A DNA stretch of 33,601 nt from Roseovarius sp. TE539 (GTDB lineage Bacteria > Pseudomonadota > Alphaproteobacteria > Rhodobacterales > Rhodobacteraceae). Position 1 is the stretch's first letter; each line of letters starts with the position of its first letter. The stretch covers positions 1 through 33,601 of the forward strand of contig NZ_QNGB01000035.1 in NCBI RefSeq assembly GCF_003298505.1, in the 5' to 3' direction. Position numbers and translations under genes: made by a program. Shown here in pieces: positions 25,514 through 32,987 of this stretch. The notes beneath the pieces were generated by a model, which searched no databases, was not told where the DNA came from, and worked only from the letters and a program-made list of their open reading frames with translations.

Positions 25514-26920
25514 CTAGCCGGTCGAAAGCCCGTCGACATAGCCTTGCGCCACGAGGTGGTCCCACATGGCGTCCGTGATCGCGGTCTCGTTGCTCTCGAT
25601 GGCCCCGGCGGCGGTCGGGTAGCTGTCGATGAGGGTGTCGGCGGCGCTGTAGGGCTCGACCCGGGTCCGGTAGCCTTCGGACCAGAGCGACCAGTCGCCG
25701 GCCTGAGAGGCACAGCCGGAGGCAATGATGAGACCGCCGTCGAGCGCCATGTACTGCTTGTGCGACCAGATCGCGATGGCGTTGATGGCGTTGATGAACG
25801 CGCCGTTCCTGGCGCAGTAGCCGATGCCGTTGGGATTGCTGGGCGTGGCGCCCCAGGCCATGATCTGCGGAAAGACCGAGTAGGGACTGACCACGGCGCG
25901 GTCGGCCAGGATCACGCCGCCGCCGCGTCCGACCATCGGGTTCTGGTTGGCCCGGTCGAGCGGTGGCGGGATCAGCACCGGATCGCCCGTGCGGTACATC
26001 ACGATGTTATGGGCGTAGACCGTGCGGTTGATGACGGCGCCGGGGCGGAAGGAGATCGCGAAGCCCTCGGTGGGATCGTCGAGATCATCGACGCGCCAGC
26101 CGCCCTCGAAGCTGAAGCCCTGGACATAGCCGCCATTGCCCATCCGGAACACGTTGCGCTCCTCGTAGCCCGGCGCGGGGACGATCTTCGTGGCCCGCGC
26201 CGCCGTGGCGGAAATGACGCCCGTGCAGTGATCCGGAACGTCGATATGCCCCTGCGTCTGGTAGGTGCCGGGATAGACATAGATGGCCGCGGGATCGCCT
26301 GACGCCGCCACCAGGTCGCGCGCCGCCTCGATGTCGCGCACGGCGCGGTCACGGCCTTCGCCGGTGCGGCTGTTGTCGCCGTCCTGCGCGACGTAGAATA
26401 TGCGCTCTTCGGAATACCCGTTCGCAAGCGACGGGGAGACCAGTGCCAGGGTCGACCGCTCGAGGGCACAGATCTCGACATCCGTGGCGTGCGCCGCCCC
26501 GAAGGTCTCGACGAAGGGCTGCGCGTAGCGGGCCGCGGCCGGGGCCGTGAGCGCCGCGTCGTCCGCCGCATCCAGGCCCACCAGCAGGGCGATCGTGCGG
26601 CGGCCATCGGCCACGCGCGGGGCAGGATCGGTATGCGCCACGGTCTGCGACAGCACGGCCTTGTCGGCATCGAGCCAGATCACGCCGATGGTGACCGCAT
26701 CGGAGGCCGGGTCGGGGCTGTCGATCACGCGCCGCCAGGCCGCGCGCAGCACATGGTCGATCCCGGGCTCGAGCGGCACCGGCGTCAGCCCGACCAGCTT
26801 CTGCAGCCCGGTCAGCCGGGCGATCTTGCCGTCGGCGCCGACGGCGACGGTGCCGCCGTCGAGCGCGTAGAGCGTGGGCGTGTCGCCGGGGCGATGTTCG
26901 AGGGCAGTATAGGTCTGCAT
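25514..26920 (-). CDS. Beta-helix tail fibre/adsorption protein, ends at an in-frame amber codon
   Basis: A 468-residue open frame starting at the ATG at 26920, six bases after the DUF2460 stop, with GGAG nine bases upstream. Residues 1-165 form a tail-associated N-terminal region. About 173-430 show the pattern of a right-handed single-stranded beta-helix (FYVAQDGDNSRTGEG, AIYVYPGTYQTQGHI, NGGYVQGFSFEGGW, GGGVILADRAVV), as in pectate-lyase-like tail spikes and fibres. The frame stops at TAG 25516-25514, but the next 192 codons continue in the same frame, so this is probably the proximal part of a longer protein. Substrate or receptor is unknown; catalytic residues for polysaccharide cleavage are not evident. 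Confidence 0.7.
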   Translation of the reverse strand: MQTYTALEHRPGDTPTLYALDGGTVAVGADGKIARLTGLQKLVGLTPVPLEPGIDHVLRAAWRRVIDSPDPASDAVTIGVIWLDADKAVLSQTVAHTDPAPRVADGRRTIALLVGLDAADDAALTAPAAARYAQPFVETFGAAHATDVEICALERSTLALVSPSLANGYSEERIFYVAQDGDNSRTGEGRDRAVRDIEAARDLVAASGDPAAIYVYPGTYQTQGHIDVPDHCTGVISATAARATKIVPAPGYEERNVFRMGNGGYVQGFSFEGGWRVDDLDDPTEGFAISFRPGAVINRTVYAHNIVMYRTGDPVLIPPPLDRANQNPMVGRGGGVILADRAVVSPYSVFPQIMAWGATPSNPNGIGYCARNGAFINAINAIAIWSHKQYMALDGGLIIASGCASQAGDWSLWSEGYRTRVEPYSAADTLIDSYPTAAGAIESNETAITDAMWDHLVAQGYVDGLSTG

Positions 26921-26926
26921 GCAGGC

Positions 26927-27556
26927 TTACTCCGGGCGCAGTTCCACGAGCGGGATCGAGGTGATCGAGCCCAGCCGTTCGATATCGAGGGTCACGTCCA
27001 TCAGATCGCTGTCGAAGCGCACGGGGACGTCGAAGGCAAAGCCCGCGGTGAGGACGAGGCCGGGCTCGGGTGCGGTCTCGAAGCTGACGATCCCGGTGGT
27101 GGGATCGACCTGCCAGCCGGTGAATTGCTCGGCCCCGTCGAGCGCGATGCGGGTGGTGCCGGCCACGGGCTTGGCGATGCGCCGCGCATAGCCGTGCGGG
27201 GCGTCGCCATAGGTCTTGATCAGGGCAAAGCTGGTGGTGGTGCCGTCGCCCGTGCCGATCCGCTGGTCAATCTCGGAGACGGGGCGCGAGGGCGGGCCGG
27301 ACTTGTAATCGGCCCAGTCCTTGAACCGGAACCCGTAGAGCCGGCCCAGCCGGGCCTCGAAGAAAGCGACGATGGCGTGCAGGTCGTCCACGCGGCGAAT
27401 GCCGTAGCTGACATCATAGCGCCGGCGGGATGCGGCCCAGGAGGCGTTGCGCTCCTCGTGGCCAGAGGCCAGCGCGACCACCTGCGTGCGCCGCTCGGGG
27501 CCACCGCGCGCCCCGCGGCTGATCGCGTCGGGAAAGCGCGTCTCGTGAAAGGTCAT
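26927..27556 (-). CDS. DUF2460 distal tail protein (GTA gp12-like)
   Basis: A 209-residue protein of the DUF2460/TIGR02217 family with the characteristic N-terminus FHETRFPDAISRGARGGPERR, the central FFEARLGRLYGFRFKDWADY and the C-terminal TFDVPVRFD-like segment. In GTAs this distal tail protein sits at the end of the tube just above the hub. Here it directly follows the tape measure gene (47-base gap), as in GTA clusters, but the hub gene does not come next. The start is at 27556, with AAGGA upstream. Confidence 0.9.
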   Translation of the reverse strand: MTFHETRFPDAISRGARGGPERRTQVVALASGHEERNASWAASRRRYDVSYGIRRVDDLHAIVAFFEARLGRLYGFRFKDWADYKSGPPSRPVSEIDQRIGTGDGTTTSFALIKTYGDAPHGYARRIAKPVAGTTRIALDGAEQFTGWQVDPTTGIVSFETAPEPGLVLTAGFAFDVPVRFDSDLMDVTLDIERLGSITSIPLVELRPE

Positions 27557-27603
27557 GCTTGGTTTTGTCCTTTTGCAGGGTCTCGGGCAGCAGTTCGGCC
27601 GCG

Positions 27604-30054
27604 TCACATGCCGCGGCGGCCCATGGCGACGGCGCGGGCGATGTCAGATGCCACCTGCGTGCGCGATTGCCGGAAGCTCTCCGCATCGCGGGTCTGGATG
27701 GTGACATTGACGATCGGGGCGGCGTCACGCTCCCCGCGCGCGCCGTCATACGCGCGGGTCTCCCGGCGGGAGAGCACCCGCTCGCCGCGCTGAAGGATGG
27801 CGGGGACCTCGTCCGGTTTGAGCCCGGCCATGCCGCCGGAATGCATGCGCGGCGCGTCTGCAAAAGCCATCGCCGGGACCCTGCGCGCGGGACCGGCGGC
27901 GCCGACCCGGCCGCCGGCGTGCAGGACGTCCGCGAAGATCCCGCCCGCCTTGCCGCCGAGCCCTCCAAGCGCGCCGGACAGCGCACCCGCGATCGGCCCG
28001 AGGATGAAGCGCCGCGCGGCGAGCTTGGCGAGGTCCGCCAGCAGCGAGGTGACCAGATCGCGAAAGTCGAGCTTGCCGGTCTTGACGAACCGGGCCACGG
28101 CGTTCTCCGCCGACCGGAAGGCGCCGACGAGGCTCTGGCCGATATCGCCGCCGATGCTGCGGGCCTTGGTGGCATAGTCCGACAGGGCCGCCGTGACCGC
28201 CTGCCAGCCGGTTACGGCCCGCTCGGTGCTTGGCGCGGCGGCGGCGGCGGCCGCCCCGGCCGCGGCGCCCGCCTCGGTGGCGGCCTGTCCGGCGGCGCCG
28301 AGCGCCTCCTCGAACCGGTCGGCCGAGTCCGTGGCCGCCACGACGTCCTTCAGTGCCCGCCACGCGGTCATCGGGCGCGCGGCGGCCTCCGTGAGCATGC
28401 CGGCCGCCTCGGCGTAGCCCGCAGCGCGGCCCCGCGCATCCGCGGCCATCCCGCCGAAGAGATCCGGCGCCTCGACGTGAGCGCGGCCCATGGCGGCGCG
28501 GAAAGCCTCTCCGGCGGCATCGCCAACCGCCGACGCGGCGCCGGCGAAGGGGTTCTCGACCCCGCCCAGCTCGACCGGGTCCAGCCGGCCGATGGAGAGG
28601 CCGCCCTCGCCGGTCGCCCACTCGGGCAGATTGGACAGTGCCGCGTTCAGCCGGGTGATGAAGCGGTTGATCCGGTCGACCACGCCGTTGATCATCGACT
28701 CGACGCCGTCGATCAGGGCATTCGCCGCCTGGAAGGCAAAGTCCCCGATGGCCTCCGGCAGCGCGCCCCAGGTCGCCTTCACCGCCTCAAACGCTCCGGC
28801 GAAGGTCGCGACGGTGCTGTTGCCCCAGCCGACCACGGCCTCCGTCGCGCCCTGCAGACCCTCGTAGATGCTGGCCTGCGCCGCGGCCCAGCCGGCCTCC
28901 ACCCGCGCCCAGGCGGCACCGGCGCGCAGCGCGATCCGGTCCCAGGCTTCCGCCGCCACGTCCTTCAGCAGGCCGAGCGCCGCGCCGATGCCGCCCGTCG
29001 CTGCCACCAGGCGCGTGAACTGGTAGATCAGCTCGCCCGCGCCGACGATGAGCGCCCCGATGCCGGTGCGGATCAGCGCCCCGCGCAGGACCACCAGTGC
29101 CGTGGCGAGCCCGCGGACGGAGAGCGTCGCCGCGGCCATTCTGGCGACCCAGCGCCCGGCGAGGAACCCCGCGAAGGCGGCCGCCGTGCTGGCCACCCGT
29201 CCGACATTGTCGATCAGCAGGACGAGCGCGTCCGAGATGCCGGTGAAGACCCGCTGGATCGGCCCGCCCACTTCGCCCAGCCGGGCCAGCCCTTCGGCCG
29301 CGCTCTGCAGGGCCGGCGCGGCGGCGACGGCCAGCTGGTTCGACAGCCCGCGCCAGAGCAGTCCGAGCCTTGAGATCGCATCGTTCGTCTCCTCGATCCG
29401 GTCCGCGTCCGCGTCTCTGACCAGCACGCCGAACCGGCGCAGCTCGTCATTCGCCTGGCGCAGCTGGGCGGGGTCGAGCCGCTGGAAGGCCACGAAGGCG
29501 CGGTCGCCGAAGAGCTGCGAGAAGAGCGCCGCCTGCTCGGAGGCCGCGTTCTGCCGGATCGCCTCGGTGACCCGCGCGATGCGCTGGTCGAGCGGCAGCG
29601 CCAGCAGCTCCGCCGCGTTGAGCCCCAGCCGCCGGATCGCGTCGGCCGCGGGCCCGCTCCCGTCGGCGGCAAAGAGCGACAGGCGCCGGGTCAGGCGCGC
29701 CGAGCCGGCCTCGAGCTCGCGGAAGGAATTGCCCGACAGGTCCGCCGCCCGGGCGAGCACCTGTACGCTCGCCGTGGTCGTGGCGAGCGACTGCGCGAGC
29801 TTGGCCTGCGCATCGATGGTCTGAAGCCCCGAGCGGATCAGCGCCGCGCCGGCCGCCGCAGCCGCCGCGCCGACGACCCGGGCGATCCGCGTCGCCTGCC
29901 GCGCGAAGCGGGCGAGCCGGCGGTTCGCCGCCTCCATCTCGCGCGAGAGGCGCCGGAAGCCCTGCTGCCCGGCCTCGCCCACACCGCGCAGCGCATCCTT
30001 GACCTGCCGCCCGCCCGTCGCCGACAGGCGGACAGAGACGCGTTTTTCGGCCAT
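27604..30054 (-). CDS. Phage tail tape measure protein
   Basis: An 816-residue Ala-rich, mostly helical protein. The N-terminus has basic coiled coil (KDALRGVGEAGQQGFRRL), and the middle holds hydrophobic segments (about 40-60 and 285-345) typical of tape measure proteins. The C-terminal region has the lambda gpH/GTA gp11-type signature HSGGMAGLKPDEVPAILQRG near 755-775. The ATG at 30054 has GGAGG eight bases upstream. The length implies a tail of roughly 100-120 nm if the usual 0.15 nm per residue holds. It is separated from the upstream chaperone gene by the opposite-strand higBA cassette. It probably also takes part in channel formation during DNA ejection. Confidence 0.9.
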   Translation of the reverse strand: MAEKRVSVRLSATGGRQVKDALRGVGEAGQQGFRRLSREMEAANRRLARFARQATRIARVVGAAAAAAGAALIRSGLQTIDAQAKLAQSLATTTASVQVLARAADLSGNSFRELEAGSARLTRRLSLFAADGSGPAADAIRRLGLNAAELLALPLDQRIARVTEAIRQNAASEQAALFSQLFGDRAFVAFQRLDPAQLRQANDELRRFGVLVRDADADRIEETNDAISRLGLLWRGLSNQLAVAAAPALQSAAEGLARLGEVGGPIQRVFTGISDALVLLIDNVGRVASTAAAFAGFLAGRWVARMAAATLSVRGLATALVVLRGALIRTGIGALIVGAGELIYQFTRLVAATGGIGAALGLLKDVAAEAWDRIALRAGAAWARVEAGWAAAQASIYEGLQGATEAVVGWGNSTVATFAGAFEAVKATWGALPEAIGDFAFQAANALIDGVESMINGVVDRINRFITRLNAALSNLPEWATGEGGLSIGRLDPVELGGVENPFAGAASAVGDAAGEAFRAAMGRAHVEAPDLFGGMAADARGRAAGYAEAAGMLTEAAARPMTAWRALKDVVAATDSADRFEEALGAAGQAATEAGAAAGAAAAAAAPSTERAVTGWQAVTAALSDYATKARSIGGDIGQSLVGAFRSAENAVARFVKTGKLDFRDLVTSLLADLAKLAARRFILGPIAGALSGALGGLGGKAGGIFADVLHAGGRVGAAGPARRVPAMAFADAPRMHSGGMAGLKPDEVPAILQRGERVLSRRETRAYDGARGERDAAPIVNVTIQTRDAESFRQSRTQVASDIARAVAMGRRGM

Positions 30055-30113
30055 GTGACTGCCTCCGGTATCGGAAGGATCGGTAAAGCGCGCCGCCGCG
30101 CGCCCCTTGCAGA

Positions 30114-30134
30114 ATGTATCACGCCGTGATACAT
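30114..30134. promoter_or_regulatory. Palindromic operator of the higBA cassette
   Basis: A perfect 9-bp inverted repeat ATGTATCAC-GCC-GTGATACAT ends seven bases before the toxin ATG. This is the typical place and form of a HigA autorepression site, overlapping or just downstream of the promoter. No other perfect palindrome of this size was noted nearby. Binding by HigA is inferred. Confidence 0.65.
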
Positions 30135-30140
30135 GCCCCC

Positions 30141-30422
30141 ATGATCGTCAGCACGAAGGGCAAGCGCGCGGCGAACGCGGTGGAAGGCCGGTTCGGCAAG
30201 GGCTTCCCGGCCGATCTGGTCAAGCGGACGCGGGCGATGCTCTCGGCACTCGACGCCGCCGTGGTCCTCGAGGATCTCCGGTTTCCGCCGGGCAACCATC
30301 TCGAGGAGCTCAAGGGCGACCGGGCCGGGCAGCATTCGGTGCGCATCAACGACCAGTGGCGCATCTGCTTCGTGTGGACCGATCAGGGACCGGCCGACGT
30401 CGAGATCGTCGACTACCATTGA
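30141..30422 (+). CDS. higB: HigB-like (RelE/ParE superfamily) toxin
   Basis: A 93-residue HigB-type mRNA interferase of the RelE fold. The C-terminal half is diagnostic: HLEELKGDRAGQHSVRINDQ, then WRICFVW and VEIVDYH. The start chosen is the ATG at 30141, because the family begins MI, and the upstream ATG at 30114 lies inside the palindromic operator. It would cleave mRNA at the ribosome and is held in check by the antitoxin 23 bases downstream. It is encoded against the direction of the tail operon. Toxin-first order matches higBA. Confidence 0.88.
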   Translation: MIVSTKGKRAANAVEGRFGKGFPADLVKRTRAMLSALDAAVVLEDLRFPPGNHLEELKGDRAGQHSVRINDQWRICFVWTDQGPADVEIVDYH

Positions 30423-30444
30423 ACGGGCATCGAAAGGGCGCGCC

Positions 30445-30735
30445 ATGACACTGATGAAGTCCCCCTCGCACCCCGGCGAGGTTCTCAGGGAGCTCTACCT
30501 CGACCCGCTCGGGCTGAGCCCGATCGCGCTGGCCCGGCGCCTGCACGTGCCGCGCACGCGGATCGAGCGGCTGGTGCGCGAGGAAACCTCCATGACCGCC
30601 GACACCGCCATGCGCCTCGCCAAGGCGTTCGGCACGACGCCCGAATACTGGATGAACCTGCAGCGCGCCTGGGACCTCGCGCGCGCGCGCGACACGGTCG
30701 ACGTCTCAGACATCACCCCCGTCGCCGCCGCCTGA
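30445..30735 (+). CDS. higA: HigA family antitoxin
   Basis: A 96-residue HigA/XRE-type antitoxin: HPGEVLRELYLDPLGLSPIA, then a helix-turn-helix ALARRLHVPRTRIERLVREE and AFGTTPEYWMNLQ, the standard family signature. It neutralises HigB and represses the cassette through the palindrome at 30114-30134. The ATG is 23 bases after the toxin stop, with AAAGGG upstream. Its 3' end overlaps the end of the opposite-strand chaperone gene by 30 bases, so the two transcripts collide. Confidence 0.9.
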   Translation: MTLMKSPSHPGEVLRELYLDPLGLSPIALARRLHVPRTRIERLVREETSMTADTAMRLAKAFGTTPEYWMNLQRAWDLARARDTVDVSDITPVAAA

Positions 30736-31437
30736 CCGGGCCTGTCTGGCCAGCGTCTCCACCACCACCGCCTCGACATGCGGGAGGAGCTCGGCGGCGG
30801 CGGCCGAATCGATGCCGCAGGCGCGCGCCATGGCGAGCAGCGCGGTCATGTCGAAGCCGATCACCCCGCCCATCGGCGCCAGCCGCAGCTGGCCGCCCGC
30901 AGCCTGCACCAGATCCCGCACCTGCCGGCCCTCGAGCGTCAGCGGCCGCTCTTGCGTTTGCGGGCAGTCCGGGCACGGCCCGTCGCAGGCCCGGCAGTAG
31001 TCCGCGCCCCCGCCCCAGACCCAGGCTGCGAGGGCGCAGAGGCGTTTTTTTTCCTGCTCCAGCAGCAGCCCCTTCTGGACGTAGCGGGTCTGGAACGCCT
31101 CGAAGATCGGCCAGATGTCCATCAGCGCCGGGATGGTCTCGGGCCCGGGGTCCACGGGCGCGCCCTTCGCGTCGCCCACGCCCTCCCACTCGACGATCGC
31201 CAGCCGCGCCAGCGCCACCGCGAAGGGGATCGCCACCGCCTCGTCGGTGGCACGCGCCGCGGCGGGGTCGGTCTCCGCGGCGTCGGCCTGAGCCGGCACG
31301 CTCTCCAGCGCGGCGACCACGTCCGGGTCGCGGCGCGCCTCGGCCATCAGCGCGGTGGTGATCGGCAGGAGCTTCAGGCGCACGCCACCGGGCATGTCGT
31401 GCCAGGCGGGTTTGCGGGTCATGTCGAGTCGGAGCAT
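30706..31437 (-). CDS. Putative tail assembly chaperone
   Basis: A 243-residue protein with the ATG sharing a base with the tail tube stop (TGATG). The position between tail tube and tape measure is that of tail assembly chaperones (GTA gp10 slot). A small cysteine-rich motif, YCRACDGPCPDCPQTQ near 155-170, could bind zinc and is atypical. The C-terminus (SGGGDGGDV) is in sequence shared with the opposite-strand antitoxin gene, so it may have been remodelled by insertion of the cassette. The family is not recognised with certainty; the call rests on gene order. I see no frameshift site or second chaperone frame before the tape measure gene. Confidence 0.6.
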   Translation of the reverse strand: MLRLDMTRKPAWHDMPGGVRLKLLPITTALMAEARRDPDVVAALESVPAQADAAETDPAAARATDEAVAIPFAVALARLAIVEWEGVGDAKGAPVDPGPETIPALMDIWPIFEAFQTRYVQKGLLLEQEKKRLCALAAWVWGGGADYCRACDGPCPDCPQTQERPLTLEGRQVRDLVQAAGGQLRLAPMGGVIGFDMTALLAMARACGIDSAAAAELLPHVEAVVVETLARQARSGGGDGGDV

Positions 31438-32378
31438 CAATACTGGTCCACGTCGTTGATGAGGGTTGCGGTGGCCATGCGGCCGGTGCCGGGATCGCGC
31501 GCCGCCTGCCAGTCGAAGGTCGCCTGGATGCCCTGCGGCCCGTCGATCCCGATGCGGGGGCGCGGCAGGTAGACGGCATGCGCGGTCAGCGTGAAGCTCT
31601 CGCCCGAGGACAGCGCGTAGCCGAACACCAGCTCGCACGGATCGCCGTCGATGGCCTGTTGCAGCAGCGTCTCGTCGGCGAAGCGGACCACCACGTTGCC
31701 GGTGAGCGCGGCGATGCCGGGCTCCACGCCGGCGATCTTGCCGTCGGCGCGGATCGTCTCCACCCGGTCGAGGTTGTTGGCGTAGGTGATCTCGGCCGAG
31801 ACGAGATTGCCGAGCGCGGCGCCGTTGCGCTGGACGCCTCCCTGGAAGCTGCCGAAGCGCCTGAGCGCGGGCTCGGTCAGCGTGCCTGCCTGGCTGGTGG
31901 CGCTCTTGTCCTCGCCCTGCGCGATCACGCCCACGGTCGCGGTCACGAGGCCCGAGCGCTCCATCGACCATTGCAGCTGGTTGACCCGGCAGCCGGGATA
32001 CATCGCGTAATGCGGCACCTCCGGCAGGCCCTTTTCCAGCGCGAAGCTCGGCAGGTCCCAGGCACCGGACTGGAACTCGTGGGTGTAGAGCCCGGTGCCG
32101 CTGGTCGTGGGCGCCCCGAAGGCCGCCTTCAGCCAGTGGCCCCAGGCCTCCGCGTCGATCGGGACCACCACGTCGCCGTCTGCCGTGATCGCGTCCTTGA
32201 CCGGGGCCAGAGGATCGCGGCCGTAACCCAGCAGCTCGGAGTCGAGCAGCGGCTGTTCGGCAGCGACGGTCAGCCCCGGCGCGAACGGCATGCGGATGAA
32301 GCCGCTGGCGGGTGGCGTGCCGTAGGTGGTCTCGAAGCCGAGCGCCAGCCGCGCCCGCGCCCCAAGGGATCGTGCCAT
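31437..32378 (-). CDS. Phage tail tube protein (major tail protein)
   Basis: A 313-residue protein with the N-terminus MARSLGARARLALGFETTYG, typical of Phage_tail_2-type tail tube proteins. Repeated beta-strand segments follow, with AEITYANNLDRVETIRADGK in the middle and the C-terminal GIDGPQGIQATFDWQAARD. It would polymerise into the non-contractile tail tube. The start at 32378 is chosen for the strong AGGAG upstream; a GTG-led extension has none. It is preceded by a terminator-like hairpin, which suggests separate control of this highly expressed structural gene. It is much larger than RcGTA gp9, and closer to siphophage tube proteins with an added domain. Confidence 0.85.
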   Translation of the reverse strand: MARSLGARARLALGFETTYGTPPASGFIRMPFAPGLTVAAEQPLLDSELLGYGRDPLAPVKDAITADGDVVVPIDAEAWGHWLKAAFGAPTTSGTGLYTHEFQSGAWDLPSFALEKGLPEVPHYAMYPGCRVNQLQWSMERSGLVTATVGVIAQGEDKSATSQAGTLTEPALRRFGSFQGGVQRNGAALGNLVSAEITYANNLDRVETIRADGKIAGVEPGIAALTGNVVVRFADETLLQQAIDGDPCELVFGYALSSGESFTLTAHAVYLPRPRIGIDGPQGIQATFDWQAARDPGTGRMATATLINDVDQY

Positions 32379-32390
32379 GGTGGTCTCCTG

Positions 32391-32430
32391 TCGCAAAAAG
32401 GAACGGCCCGCGGAGCGGGTCCGCGGGCCG
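32391..32430 (-). terminator. Terminator-like hairpin between tail terminator and tail tube genes
   Basis: On the minus strand an 11-bp perfect stem CGGCCCGCGGA-CCCGC-TCCGCGGGCCG (32430 down to 32404) is followed by TTCCTTTTTG. This meets the form of a rho-independent terminator but lies inside a gene cluster that should be co-transcribed. It may be partial, setting a ratio between transcripts, or it may respond to an antiterminator. Confidence 0.6.
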
Positions 32431-32481
32431 GTGGGTCAGTGGTCGGGTTAGGGGGGTGCCCCGGTGTCGTGTGCGCGGCGC

Positions 32482-32901
32482 TCAGCTCAGCGGGTCGGCG
32501 GTCGTGTAGTGCAGGACGACGGGGATGACGGCCGCCTTCAGGCTCGCCGCGCCCTCGACCGGCAGGTCCACAGGCCGCGGTGCTTCCGCCTCGACCCAGT
32601 CGCAGAGCCCGCCCAGCGTCCGGTCGGCGGCGAGCGCCGTTCCAATGCTCGCGCAGAGCGTGTCGAAGGCCGCGTCACGCTCGGTGCCCTGAACGACCGC
32701 CTCGATCTCGGCGCGGTGCTGGTAGTGGTAAGCGAGTGGTGAGAGCGTCACCTCCGGCTCCCCCGGCTCGCCGTCGCGCAGGATCAGCAGGCCCTCGGCC
32801 GGCACGCGCTCGGGCAGGACGTCGCCGCGGAGCGCGGTCGCGGGCAGCGTCGAGAGCCGCGCATGCAGCGCGGCGAGAACGGCTTCGCGTGGGGTGGGCA
32901 T
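32482..32901 (-). CDS. Tail terminator-like minor tail protein
   Basis: A 139-residue protein in the slot of GTA gene 8 / tail terminator, just ahead of the tail tube gene. Its fold pattern suits this family: an N-terminal helix (TPREAVLAALHARL), then beta-strands (TLSPLAYHYQHRAEIEAVVQ), an acidic middle, and a C-terminal strand VIPVVLHYTT. It would cap the tail tube. It is the first gene of the visible tail operon; upstream lies an 86-base divergent gap shared with the HEPN gene rather than the usual head-tail connector genes. The ribosome-binding site is weak. Confidence 0.65.
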   Translation of the reverse strand: MPTPREAVLAALHARLSTLPATALRGDVLPERVPAEGLLILRDGEPGEPEVTLSPLAYHYQHRAEIEAVVQGTERDAAFDTLCASIGTALAADRTLGGLCDWVEAEAPRPVDLPVEGAASLKAAVIPVVLHYTTADPLS

Positions 32902-32987
32902 TGATCGCTACTCTGCGAGAATCCAGAAAGGGCTAGACCTACTGGCGCTACAAAGTCTGAAATGGCGGACAAGAAGGAGAGGTTCAG
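32902..32987. promoter_or_regulatory. Divergent gap between tail operon and second HEPN gene
   Basis: An 86-base gap between outward-reading starts (32901 leftward, 32988 rightward). It holds the AAGGAG that serves the HEPN gene. I see no convincing promoter boxes for the tail operon here and no head-gene remnants. If the tail operon is expressed, its promoter must lie here or within the HEPN gene. Confidence 0.3.

Noticed and set aside
27559..29373. Long plus-strand open frame opposite the tape measure gene
   Set aside because: Low-complexity Gly/Arg/Pro-rich translation with no start signal, antisense to a well-supported tape measure gene.
30495..30779. Minus-strand frame opposite higA as a second tail chaperone
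   Set aside because: It is antisense to a clearly recognised antitoxin gene, and its translation is Arg/Ser-rich with no chaperone-like features.
13014..32901. A bona fide host gene transfer agent cluster
   Set aside because: The tail genes are GTA-like, but the inserted fibre block, tube protein size, higBA and lysis cassette, and the lack of head genes fit a prophage-type or tailocin-type locus better than the conserved GTA cluster.
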